Shown piece after piece: positions 9,701-16,863 of a stretch of 43,622 nt of DNA (the first letter of the stretch is position 1; each line of letters begins with the position of its first letter). This DNA comes from Myxococcota bacterium. Lineage in GTDB: Bacteria; Myxococcota_A; UBA796; JAFGLY01. A program made the translations under genes and the position numbers. The notes under the pieces were generated by a model, which was not told the origin of the DNA, did no database searches, and worked only from the letters and a program-made list of their open reading frames with translations. The stretch lies in the NCBI GenBank assembly GCA_024276675.1, contig JAJRWT010000005.1, positions 1-43,622 of the forward strand, written 5' to 3'.

Positions 9701-10172
9701 CAAGATAATCATCCTGGACAAGATCTACTTCGAGACGGACAGTGACCAGATAAGAGCCGAGAGCCTCCCCCTACTGGACGCCGTCGCTCAAAGCCTCGTG
9801 AACCACGAGGAAATCCTCTTGCTGGAAGTGCAGGGGCACACCGACGCCATTGGCAACGATCAGCACAACCTGGAGTTGTCCCAGAAACGAGCCGACCGCG
9901 TGGTGGCCTACCTGGTGGCATCTGGTATCGCTCCCGACAGACTGGAAGGCAAGGGCTACGGTGAGTCCCGGCCATTGGTGGAAGGAACCAGCGCCGAAGC
10001 AAATGCCCTGAATCGGCGCGTGGAGTTCCACATCGTGGAGCGCAGAGCATCTCCCGGCAGCAGCACCGCCACCGACGACAGCACGCCTTCCCGATCCGAC
10101 GGCAGCACCGGAAAAGCCGCGGAGCAGCCCGCTGTCATTCAACCTGCTCCAGCAGGCCAAGACGGTCCTTGA
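6774..10172 (+). CDS. Giant envelope protein: TSP3 repeats, internal MYXO-CTERM-like tag, barrel region, canonical OmpA domain
   Basis: This 1132-aa paralogue of the preceding gene has a signal peptide ending ARAQA near residue 20. Residues ~22-240 form a beta-rich domain resembling a CBM9/DOMON-like sandwich (inferred). TSP3 Ca2+-binding repeats span ~245-420. GGGC (Cys453), a hydrophobic run and TRR form a MYXO-CTERM-like tag, followed by a second hydrophobic stretch ending AEAS. A barrel-like region, a D.DSDGV..PDD linker and carboxypeptidase-regulatory-like domains come next. The C-terminal OmpA domain is canonical: [33 protein letters not shown] and NRRVEF, including the Asp and Arg that hold peptidoglycan in OmpA. 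It probably links the outer membrane to the cell wall. Its 3' end overlaps the convergent GH3 gene by 38 bp. Confidence 0.85.
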   Translation: MSSSSLLISVALLCLVPARAQAWPATIAWEPLLQGGVPMVDPGQDQDASSCYDTCTGENAWDIVGTHEEPAFSWYVDYDFLYFRIRTSSDPALLSPPYNGSWGVLLNTDDNSADYEFSLILQGDDDLAIYENASGDGPSDYAETFTWGDSDPMEGSAAWEETDSSLDGTDNDWLISIALPLSVFQGKMALDMATPLGLVAATSSNEGSSSKILDADLAGHDDSEALGSMEDAQADYVSIDADSDGLYYFHELDLGTDPENSDTDSDTLSDYDEVFTYGTDPTDADPDGDGATDAEELEGGTDPAVADTDGDGISDGDELDCGGSDPNDRDGDGITDSQEGTADTDSDGLPDWCDEDADDDGISDQEEGDVDTDGDGTPDFQDSDSDNDGISDAQEGTGDSDCDGLANYLDPDDWDGPCADSTDTGNPQGDSGTPTCPDGQGNCDGGSLTGGGCSAGPGRPLLILALLAGLCVLTRRYSLAALALLLFPVAGAEASTLDVDSFQPSLDSRLFTSIEDSAVGAAGPGGGLLFNHAIDPLVYRHADGSEDGIITGLATMDTMVFWNFDAPVDLRLGMDLPMHLAAEGSGISDGYLAADPSVDLKVEIMDRVSGPMGLSASVRATIPPWKTAEWLGEDGPFYQARASICAGRKAVVAANLGYGFGYDGAEIYDLTWGSRLNWALGASLPVGAKLNTAAELVGTRILGNPEAPGARPTELLCTARGSASGNLLVTMGLGLPLSSGVGTPDARFIAGVSWVPAKSVRRHRLPDRDSDGVADPDDLCPDQPEDRNHVNDSDGCPEGRLTPTAIRVTDENGALLRDSHISLSQEAPDSGNLLNLEFNNADGEIIWALFPGKLKLLVSAPDYQPEESTFVVPTRDWYRINVQLQPPARPGKLLLHVVDSQGAPLQGSITLAESPDAPFQTDDAGHLGLELSAGSHQLTIQATDFSPQTRTVSIEPGITLQMEIPMQSARVRVYKNKIIILDKIYFETDSDQIRAESLPLLDAVAQSLVNHEEILLLEVQGHTDAIGNDQHNLELSQKRADRVVAYLVASGIAPDRLEGKGYGESRPLVEGTSAEANALNRRVEFHIVERRASPGSSTATDDSTPSRSDGSTGKAAEQPAVIQPAPAGQDGP
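8112..8263 (+). other. Internal MYXO-CTERM-like tag and second signal-peptide-like segment (paralogous copy)
   Basis: The codons encode GGGCSAGPG, a Leu/Ala hydrophobic helix, TRRYS, then a second Leu/Ala hydrophobic run ending GAEAS. The order and spacing match the segment at 4148-4321, although the sequences differ considerably. The arrangement has therefore been kept through divergence and is unlikely to be an assembly artefact in one gene. Confidence 0.6.
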
Positions 10173-11286
10173 GCCCCAGGACACGGCGCACCCTGTCATC
10201 CAGGGCGGCCATGGCCTGCGGATCGGTATTCACCAGGTCCATCAAAACCCCCATGTAATCCAATCCCTTGTCCCAGTCCGGGGGGGCGGTGGTGAGCAGC
10301 AGGTCGTTCCCGGCGAGGTAGGCTGCGCGCAGGAGCGCCGCCGGGTCTCCGCCGGTAGCCTGGGCTATTGCGGCTATGGCCAGGTCGTCGGTCACCGTTA
10401 CCCAGCTCGCGTAATGGGCACGCTCCACCAGGGCGTGGTCGATGACGGCGGGCTCTCCGCCATAGGCACCGTAGGCCACGTTGGAGAGCATGACACCGGC
10501 GAGAGATGGACCGGCAAGCTCGAAGGCTCGTATTTCGGGTTCCAGGTCGGCCGCGCTCACGTTCCGTACCAACAGGTTGTAGTCGGTGTTGGCGCTGAGG
10601 TCGCCGTAGCCGGGGTAGTGCTTCCCGATGGCCAGCACACCGGCCATGGCGAGCCCCTGGGAGTACGCCCCGGCCATGTTCGCCACCCACTGGGGATCGT
10701 CGCCAAAGGATCGACCGGAATCGTACATCATGCCCGAAGCGGCCAGGTCCAGCACCGGCGCCAGGCTCAGGTTGATACCCAGGCTGCTCATGCCCGAGCC
10801 CACGCGACAACCCCATTCCCCCACCTGCTGGACTGGACCCTGCCCCAGTTGGCGGGCGGAGGGGAGGTCCCTGAGATCCGGAAGAAAACTCAGGCGGTTC
10901 AGCTCACCGCCTTCCACGTCGGCCGCCACCAGGAGGGGGACGACAGCCCGGTCTTGAAGGTCCGCCACCCGCTCCCGGACGTAGTCCGCTCCCTTCAGCA
11001 GGTTCCCCACCATTACGACCCCCCCCACCATGACCGGCGCGGTACGATCCAGCGGAGGGTAGCTCAGGAGCAACTGGCCGATCTTCTGCTCCAGCGAAAG
11101 GCGTGACAGGAGGGAGTCTACTCGTTTCGTGTCGGGCTCGGCAGACAGCAAGGGCGCGGAGTGGGCACTGTCGAAGGTGTCACATGGTTGGGCCGAAACA
11201 GCGGAGGCTGGTGGGGCAGGCAGACCCAGCAACAGCGGCAGCAGCGTACTCGCAAACCGGAAACCACGCGCAGTAATGAGATCCAT
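10135..11286 (-). CDS. Secreted glycoside hydrolase family 3 protein (NagZ-like), altered catalytic dyad
   Basis: This 383-aa protein has a signal peptide (hydrophobic 12-22, cleavage near PPASA). It is a single-domain GH3 barrel with LSLEQKIGQ (63-71), DVEGGELNR (123-131), APVLD (176-180), KHYPGYGD (222-229) and the nucleophile Asp300 in VTVTDDLA. NagZ-type GH3 enzymes remove N-acetylglucosamine using an Asp-x-His dyad after the KHFPGHG motif. A gapless alignment by eye places Asn233-Thr-Asp235 there, and the motif His is Tyr226, so the activity or substrate may have changed. The start was set at the ATG before the signal peptide; the open frame upstream overlaps the SDR gene. It follows the SDR gene by 110 bp on the same strand. 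Confidence 0.8.
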   Translation of the reverse strand: MDLITARGFRFASTLLPLLLGLPAPPASAVSAQPCDTFDSAHSAPLLSAEPDTKRVDSLLSRLSLEQKIGQLLLSYPPLDRTAPVMVGGVVMVGNLLKGADYVRERVADLQDRAVVPLLVAADVEGGELNRLSFLPDLRDLPSARQLGQGPVQQVGEWGCRVGSGMSSLGINLSLAPVLDLAASGMMYDSGRSFGDDPQWVANMAGAYSQGLAMAGVLAIGKHYPGYGDLSANTDYNLLVRNVSAADLEPEIRAFELAGPSLAGVMLSNVAYGAYGGEPAVIDHALVERAHYASWVTVTDDLAIAAIAQATGGDPAALLRAAYLAGNDLLLTTAPPDWDKGLDYMGVLMDLVNTDPQAMAALDDRVRRVLGLKDRLGLLEQVE

Positions 11287-11396
11287 CCGGGACTGCCATT
11301 TGAAGGGGGGGAGCCTGGGCAGGACTCGGGGGGCGGAAAACGCTGTACTCGCCACCCGGCGAGTACCCCTGAGCGGTGACGAGCGGCGCCTGGAGT

Positions 11397-12149
11397 TCAC
11401 TCCGTTGAGTCCGTCCAGTTCTGGCCCGGCAACGCCAGGGCCTGACCGCTTATGTCGTTGGCCTCGGGGCGGGCCAGGTATTCTATGACCGCGGCCACCT
11501 GCTGGGGATCCACGGACTCCCCTTCTGTGGGCCAATCCAACATGAGGGACTTCAGGGAGTCGTGAAGGGTTCTGGCGGAGGCGGAGAGTAGCTGGAAGGA
11601 GTCCCGAACCGTGGCTGTATCAGGGGCGCCGGGGCAGACGGAGTTTACGGTTATGCCATCGTTGGCCAGCTCGACTGCCAGGGCGCGGGAGAAGCCGATG
11701 AGCCCATGCTTGCTTGCACAATATGCCACCATGCCGTCGAAGCCCAGCAAACCGGCGATCCCGACAACGTTGATGATCCTGCCCTGCCCTTTACGAATCA
11801 TGTAGGGAAGGACCTTGAGGCTGCAGAGGTACGCTCCGGTCAGGTTGACCTTGAGGATCTCTTCCCAGGTGCGGACATTGGTTCCTACAAGCTTGCTTTT
11901 TTTGAAAAGGCCCGTTGTGTTGATGAGCACGTCGGCGGGTCCGGCCGCCATGAAGGCGGCTTCTACGCTGGCTGGATCTCCGACGTCTACTCGTACAGAT
12001 CGCCCCCCGATTTCGTCTGCGACGGCATCGGTCTCCTTGCTGGTGCGGCCCATCACGGTGACGCGGTAGCCAGCATCGGTGAAACGGCGTGCTGTGACGG
12101 CCCCGAGATCGCTTTCTCCGCCCGTGACTATCACATGAGGCTTGGGCAT
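11397..12149 (-). CDS. Short-chain dehydrogenase/reductase family protein, catalytic Ser replaced by Gly
   Basis: This 250-aa protein has the classical SDR layout: TGGESDLG (9-16) for NAD(P) binding, NTTG at 77-80 in place of NNAG, Asn102 in KVNLTGAY, and YCASK (Tyr143, Lys147). The catalytic Ser should lie 13 residues before the Tyr, as in FabG, but that position is Gly130 (INVVGIAG). The C-terminal SGQALALPG stretch resembles the SDR GG.....DGG end. Length is typical of the family. The enzyme is cytoplasmic with unknown substrate, and the missing Ser argues for weak or altered activity. It may be co-transcribed with the GH3 gene, and it is divergent from the 410-aa gene across 326 bp. Confidence 0.85.
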   Translation of the reverse strand: MPKPHVIVTGGESDLGAVTARRFTDAGYRVTVMGRTSKETDAVADEIGGRSVRVDVGDPASVEAAFMAAGPADVLINTTGLFKKSKLVGTNVRTWEEILKVNLTGAYLCSLKVLPYMIRKGQGRIINVVGIAGLLGFDGMVAYCASKHGLIGFSRALAVELANDGITVNSVCPGAPDTATVRDSFQLLSASARTLHDSLKSLMLDWPTEGESVDPQQVAAVIEYLARPEANDISGQALALPGQNWTDSTE

Positions 12150-12475
12150 CGCTCCTCCGGTCGTTGTTCGGCGGGATTCAGACGCCTAATGTAGCCCATT
12201 TGTCAAGCAGTCACGAGTCATGCCTCAAAAGAGCTGTTGCTCGTGGCGCCTGCAAAGGGTGTCGGGAATCGTCGAAGTTCGACATCTTTTCGACGGAGGG
12301 AAGGAAGCCAGGCTCGCCCCGGGCTAGGCGATGATGATGGCCTGATCCGCGTTAGATGGCCTTGGCAGCGGGTTATCGGCACGCACGCCGCCAGCATGTG
12401 CCTTGCCTTTCTTCCTCCGTGGAGTGGCCTCATTTTTGCTGAAGTTGGTGACAAAAGACTCCACAGGGGTTGATC
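12150..12475. other. Divergent intergenic region
   Basis: This 326-bp stretch lies between the SDR gene (minus) and the unknown gene (plus). Short ORFs here have no protein-like features. It contains the GTCGAA palindrome listed separately. I see no convincing -35/-10 pair and no RNA gene. Confidence 0.6.
12271..12294. promoter_or_regulatory. Candidate operator: GTCGAA-G-TTCGAC palindrome plus an extra TTCGAC half-site
   Basis: Positions 12271-12283 form a perfect 6+6 inverted repeat around one base, and another TTCGAC half-site lies at 12289-12294. It sits mid-way in a divergent promoter region, about 120 bp from one start and 190 bp from the other, which suits a repressor or activator site. 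No matching regulator is identified in the window. Confidence 0.35.
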
Positions 12476-13708
12476 ATGCGCTACGACACAGAGGAGATGA
12501 TACGAGTTGAGGGAGCAGGTGAGGGCAGAGGCGGCAGAAGGGGGCGCTCGGGAGGCGACTGGTCACGTCCAGGTATCTGGGCCGTTCCCTGGAGGGCGAT
12601 CCTCGCGGAAGCCATAGTGGGAAGCAAGAGCAAGGCGTTGAACAACCTGGAACTACTCGCCCAGTGCCCTCCGGGAGAGGAACCCCCTGACATGCTGCTG
12701 GTGGCGGCTCGTACCATGGCCGCCCTGGGAGCTGGTTCCATGTGCAGGAACATGATCCCCCAGGCCAGCAGGGTCCCGACGGCCTCGTCGCTGGGCCTGG
12801 CAGCGCTGTTGCACCCGGAAGGTACAGCCCAGGCGGAAAAACTCCTCCTGGAAAGAGGGCCATTCCGGGACAGGGGCGACCTGGCCTGCGACCTGGCCGC
12901 CAGGCACCTGGTGGAAGGCAGGGTTCGAGACGCATCGGAGACGGTGCGCCTGGGATTGCTCATCAGCATGGATCACATGGAGCTGGGGCGATGGCGCAGG
13001 TTCCTCGCTTCCTCCCCGCGGGAGCTGGTCGCTCGGGCCGCACCCATGCAGTACCAGGCCGAAGAACCAACGCCGGAGATGTTCATCGACCCGTCAACGG
13101 CGCTGAAATCACGGGAAGGCGGGAAGCATGTCAGGAAAACTCGCCTGGGCATCGCGGACATCGTCCAACTGATTCCCTGCGAGCGCACCGGCTGGATGTC
13201 GAGAGAGAGGATCCGCAGGAAGCTTTTGACCGGAGCGCTGGATCGACCGGCTCCTCCCGGAAGCGCCCTGGCCTTCCTGCAGGAAACCGGAGTGAGCAGT
13301 TTTCGGTTCCAGAGGCAGGAGTACTACGGGTCGACGGAGCCCGGCGACGAGTTCGTCAAGATGGAGATCATCGCCGAACGACTGTGCAACCTGGTGTGCG
13401 AGACTCGAAAGGCCAGCGCGACCGCCGGCGACCTCTGGAGCAGAGCCCGCTCCATGCCTCCCCCGACGCCCGTCAAGGCCGCGTACCTGTTGGCCGAGTT
13501 GGCCCTTGTGGACGAGAGCCTGGTGCCGGCCACCACCCTGGCGCTCCGGTGGCTCATGCGGAACAGCCCTCGTTCACGTACAGGCAGCGCCAGCGAAACC
13601 GACAGGGCCGCCTTCGTGGAGCTTCACCGAGAACTCCTCTCCGCCTCCGCGCCCCCCCGTGGGACAAGAGCCAAGCCGTCCATGAGCATGTTCTGCATGA
13701 TGCCATGA
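12476..13708 (+). CDS. Unrecognised 410-aa cytoplasmic protein, largely helical
   Basis: I do not recognise this family. The ATG at 12476 was chosen because AGGGG precedes it by about 6 nt; the open frame starts only 6 bp earlier. There is no signal peptide or membrane segment. Residues ~10-30 are Gly/Arg-rich. Residues ~40-185 are Ala/Leu-rich with a helical-repeat look (LLAQCPPGEEPPDMLLVAARTM-like periodicity), perhaps TPR-like. A basic linker (~210-225, KHVRKTR) separates a second helical half. The C-terminus ends in Met/Cys-rich MSMFCMMP. Codon use resembles that of neighbours, so it is probably a real gene. It converges on the CPBP protease gene with a 33-bp gap. Confidence 0.65.
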   Translation: MRYDTEEMIRVEGAGEGRGGRRGRSGGDWSRPGIWAVPWRAILAEAIVGSKSKALNNLELLAQCPPGEEPPDMLLVAARTMAALGAGSMCRNMIPQASRVPTASSLGLAALLHPEGTAQAEKLLLERGPFRDRGDLACDLAARHLVEGRVRDASETVRLGLLISMDHMELGRWRRFLASSPRELVARAAPMQYQAEEPTPEMFIDPSTALKSREGGKHVRKTRLGIADIVQLIPCERTGWMSRERIRRKLLTGALDRPAPPGSALAFLQETGVSSFRFQRQEYYGSTEPGDEFVKMEIIAERLCNLVCETRKASATAGDLWSRARSMPPPTPVKAAYLLAELALVDESLVPATTLALRWLMRNSPRSRTGSASETDRAAFVELHRELLSASAPPRGTRAKPSMSMFCMMP

Positions 13709-13741
13709 GATCAAACCAGCTTGGACCAGCATTGTGGCGGT

Positions 13742-14413
13742 TCAGGCACCCGGGCCCCCACATTGAAGCCAAGCTTGGAACAACAACAGGTTGTAGGACC
13801 CATGTGCCACGATGCACGGCCAAACCGATTCCGCCTTCACCCTCATGAGCCCAAGAGCCAGGCCCGCCAGGCCCGCCTGAAGCATGTTCCAGGTTCCCCA
13901 GTGAAAAAGAGCAAACAGAGCCGAGGACAGAAGGATGGCCGTCGTGCTTCCCATGCGATGGCGAGCCGCGCGAAAAAACGCATCGCGAAAGAGCAGCTCC
14001 TCTGCCAGGGGCGCCAGAAAGGCCCCGGCGAAGAGCAAGAGGCCCAGCTCCTGGGCTGGCAGCCCTTGCATGGATTGCGCCATCGAGGGCAGGGCAGCAC
14101 CCGAATACCTGGCCAGCATGTTCATGGACCAGGCGGCAGCCCCTCCCATGAGCATGGCCGCCGGCCACCAAAGCCAGCCCTGGCGCTTCAAGCCGGCTCG
14201 CCGTGAATCAAGGCACGCCCCGCAGGCCAGGGCCAGACCCAACCACAGGATGGAGCGCAGGTAGAGGGGCACACCCCAGCTCCAGGCGCTGGTGCTGGGC
14301 CACGCGGCAGAGGGCAGAGCGGCCACGAGAGCCAGAGACGCGGCCCCCAGGGCCAGCAGTCCAGGTTCGGGGTGGCCGGATCTACCAGTGGAGGATGGTC
14401 TCAAGCGGTTCAT
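13742..14413 (-). CDS. CPBP family intramembrane protease (Abi / CAAX-type, possible myxosortase relative)
   Basis: This 223-aa protein has about six to seven hydrophobic segments. All three CPBP motifs are present: EELLFR (Glu138, Glu139, Arg143), FALFH (His171) and HGSYN (His204, Asn208). The family includes Rce1-like CAAX proteases and the enzymes proposed to process MYXO-CTERM tags. The start is uncertain; the ATG at 14413 lies inside the end of the amylase gene (32-bp overlap) with GGGAG abutting it, and a TTG 9 bp downstream has better spacing. The overlap makes it the last gene of the starch operon. Since the window encodes two proteins with MYXO-CTERM-like tags, a sorting-protease role is plausible but unproven. 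Confidence 0.85.
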   Translation of the reverse strand: MNRLRPSSTGRSGHPEPGLLALGAASLALVAALPSAAWPSTSAWSWGVPLYLRSILWLGLALACGACLDSRRAGLKRQGWLWWPAAMLMGGAAAWSMNMLARYSGAALPSMAQSMQGLPAQELGLLLFAGAFLAPLAEELLFRDAFFRAARHRMGSTTAILLSSALFALFHWGTWNMLQAGLAGLALGLMRVKAESVWPCIVAHGSYNLLLFQAWLQCGGPGA

Positions 14414-16298
14414 CTCCCGGGGGAATGAACAGGTAGTGGTTGGCCCCTTCCTGCCAGCGGAGCCTTCCATCCGCGTGGCGCATCACCAGCTTGAACTCCA
14501 CGACAGAGTCGGCGGGAAGGAGCAGCTCCAGGGAGAATTCCCGTTGCTCACAGGAGTTGCCCGGGCTCGGCATGGGCGCTGGACGAAAAACCGGGGCGTC
14601 GCCGTCGTGATTCCACTGGCCCAACTCGGGGCCGCCCCCTGTCAGCAGCAGCTCCATCCCCGGCTCCAGTGCCGGCCCAATGGCCCTGAAGATCACGGTC
14701 CTGGATTCAGAGGATTCAGAGCCGGCCTGGTGGAGGGATGGTGCTGGTTCTGCCAGGGCGCCTACCCAGACAGCCATGCCGGGGTGGGTGTTTCTGCGGT
14801 GGAACAGCACGGAGAAGCTGCGGGCGGGAAGGCGCATGATTCCTTGCGCCACGGTGGCTGGGCCCCAGGCGGGCGACAGGTCCACACCTGTGGCGACAGG
14901 GCCGGGCAGAGCCAGATCCGCCACGGCGTCGCCCGTGTTGAGGGCCAGGAGCGCCATTTCCCCGGGAGCCTCCCTGGAGTAGACCAGGTGCTCTGGGCCC
15001 AGGTCCAGGATTCGGCCATGCCCGCTGCTGAGGGCGGGATGGGCGCTGCGCAGGGCCAACAAGGCCTTCGCTTGCCGGTGGAGCGGGTATCGCTGCACAA
15101 AACGCATATCCCCACGGTTTTCCGGTTCTCCCCCACCTTTCAGCCCCATCTCGGTGCCCCAGGTGATGCTGGGTATTCCCCTGGCGGTGAGTTGGAAGGC
15201 CAGCGCCTGGCCTGCCCGTTCCGGGTCCGATGCGCATTGGCTGGCAAGACGGGGCAGGTCGTGGTTGTCCAGGAAGGTCACCAGGCGGTTGGGGTCCGGA
15301 TAGAGCCTGTCCAGTGACAGCAGCGCAGCGATTCGCCCTGGATTGGCATCGCGGCAAAAGACATCAATCATGGCGTAGTACAAGGGGAAATCGAAGACTG
15401 CCCCGAAACCGCCGTCCCGGAAGGCTTGGGCCAGTTGGCCGGGATCTCCCTGGAAGTCCTCGCCCAGCATCAGGAAACCCTCTCCGGCCCTGGCGCGCAG
15501 GTCGGAGGCCAGCTTCGCGGTGAAGGAGAGCGGCATGTGCCTGACGGCATCGATGCGAAACCCATCGGGCTGGACCCGCGAGATCCAGTCTAGGGACTGT
15601 CGGAGCAGGTAGTCGTAGACCTCTGGAAGCTCCTGTGCCAGGTCCGGGAGACCGTGAACATCGTATTCCACCAGTTGCACCGGGTCGTTCCAGTCGCTGA
15701 TGGAACCGTTGTGGTGGAACCAGCCGGGTTTGTCCAGCAGCAGGGGGGCGTCGTAACCCACGTGGTTGTAGACCATGTCCAGCAGAAGCCTCATCCCGCG
15801 GGCATGAAGCTGGTCCGAGAGTTCCCGCAGGAGAGCCTGGGTACCGAAGCGGGGCTCCACCTTGCCCATGTCCCATACCCAGTAACCGTGGTAGGCCCCC
15901 CAGCCGTGGAAGGGCTGGGTTCGCATCTGGAACACCGGTGAAAGCCAAAGAGTGCTCACACCGAGATCCTGGAAATAGTCCAGGTGGTCCAGCAGGCCCT
16001 GGATGTCGCCCCCGTGGAATGCCTGCGGGTCGTCCCTGTCTATGTTCTGGTTGTTGCTGGGATCACCGTCGGCAAAGCGATCCACCATCACGAAATAGAT
16101 GGAATCACCGGGGGGGGAGGGGGGTGGATGGTAGCTTGCGACAAGGCTTTCAGTATTCGTACCATGGTGGCAGGCGGCGAGCCCGGGCAAGGTGCAGCAC
16201 AGCAGCTCGGTGCATAGCGCTCCCGCCCATGGCAGTACGTTGCGGGGTAAGCAGCGCGATGGTCCTGGTCGCGAGATGGCCTGAAAACACGGAAGCAA
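14382..16298 (-). CDS. GH13 alpha-amylase family lipoprotein with C-terminal CBM20-like domain
   Basis: This 638-aa enzyme is predicted to hydrolyse alpha-1,4-glucans. A long leader ends in lipobox LAAC (Cys43), so the mature protein is probably anchored in the outer membrane. GH13 motifs are DMVYNH (174-179), GFRIDAVRH (nucleophile Asp250), LMLGED (acid/base Glu280) and FLDNHD (Asp347). The last ~105 residues resemble a CBM20 starch-binding domain (LTGGGPELGQW, then WQEGANHY). The start is TTG at 16298, placed one base after the stop of the preceding lipoprotein gene, which implies translational coupling; no ATG or GTG exists in frame before the lipobox. It lies in a minus-strand operon with the debranching enzyme, the porin-like barrel and the CPBP protease. 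Confidence 0.88.
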   Translation of the reverse strand: MLPCFQAISRPGPSRCLPRNVLPWAGALCTELLCCTLPGLAACHHGTNTESLVASYHPPPSPPGDSIYFVMVDRFADGDPSNNQNIDRDDPQAFHGGDIQGLLDHLDYFQDLGVSTLWLSPVFQMRTQPFHGWGAYHGYWVWDMGKVEPRFGTQALLRELSDQLHARGMRLLLDMVYNHVGYDAPLLLDKPGWFHHNGSISDWNDPVQLVEYDVHGLPDLAQELPEVYDYLLRQSLDWISRVQPDGFRIDAVRHMPLSFTAKLASDLRARAGEGFLMLGEDFQGDPGQLAQAFRDGGFGAVFDFPLYYAMIDVFCRDANPGRIAALLSLDRLYPDPNRLVTFLDNHDLPRLASQCASDPERAGQALAFQLTARGIPSITWGTEMGLKGGGEPENRGDMRFVQRYPLHRQAKALLALRSAHPALSSGHGRILDLGPEHLVYSREAPGEMALLALNTGDAVADLALPGPVATGVDLSPAWGPATVAQGIMRLPARSFSVLFHRRNTHPGMAVWVGALAEPAPSLHQAGSESSESRTVIFRAIGPALEPGMELLLTGGGPELGQWNHDGDAPVFRPAPMPSPGNSCEQREFSLELLLPADSVVEFKLVMRHADGRLRWQEGANHYLFIPPGDEPLETILHW

Positions 16299-16299
16299 C

Positions 16300-16863
16300 T
16301 CAGAGACCGCCCAGGTACTCGTCCAGCAGAAAGCCCAGGTGCCTTTCGATGATGGGGCCGGCGGCTTCTACCACCTGTGGTTCCTTCTCGTGGTAGTATT
16401 CCATGAACACGGGGACCTTGACCTCGGTGGAGACGGATTCGCCCATGTGACCGGGTTCTGCGATGGTGAGGCGCACCTTGACGGTCCACCTGTAGCGCCC
16501 CGTGAGCTGGGAGTAGAAGCGGGGTTCGGTTTCCACCAGCAGCAACAGGTCGGCCCCAGGGAGTTGGCTCGAAAGGAACTCCATCCTATGGGGAGTCGTT
16601 CTCTTGTCGGCAAAGACGCCGGTGAAACGCTCCGGAGGGAGCGGGTCTGGTTCCAGGTTACGGAGGGTCAGGGTGCGCTCCACCCTGTTGGCGAGGCCGG
16701 CCGGTGTGGGGGAGATGTCGCGTTTGTCGGGGTACTCCACGAGGGTTGCCAGTCCCACCGACAGCGTGGAAGGTGAGCGTTGCTGGTCGGGCTGGTACTT
16801 CATGCAGGATGCCAACAGGAAGGCCAGCAGGAGAGCTGTGATAGTTTGTCTGTTCAGAACCAT
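16300..16863 (-). CDS. Small lipoprotein of the starch operon, function unknown
   Basis: This 187-aa protein has a clear lipoprotein signal: a hydrophobic stretch ending LLASC with Cys20. I do not recognise the mature domain. It contains a beta-rich core (YRWTVKVRLTIAEP) and EPRFYSQLTG, and it resembles periplasmic accessory lipoproteins in general character only. Its ATG overlaps the stop of the upstream barrel gene by 10 bp, and its TGA lies one base before the amylase start. This strict coupling suggests a fixed ratio with the barrel and amylase. A role in assembling or gating the glucan importer is inference. Confidence 0.75.
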   Translation of the reverse strand: MVLNRQTITALLLAFLLASCMKYQPDQQRSPSTLSVGLATLVEYPDKRDISPTPAGLANRVERTLTLRNLEPDPLPPERFTGVFADKRTTPHRMEFLSSQLPGADLLLLVETEPRFYSQLTGRYRWTVKVRLTIAEPGHMGESVSTEVKVPVFMEYYHEKEPQVVEAAGPIIERHLGFLLDEYLGGL

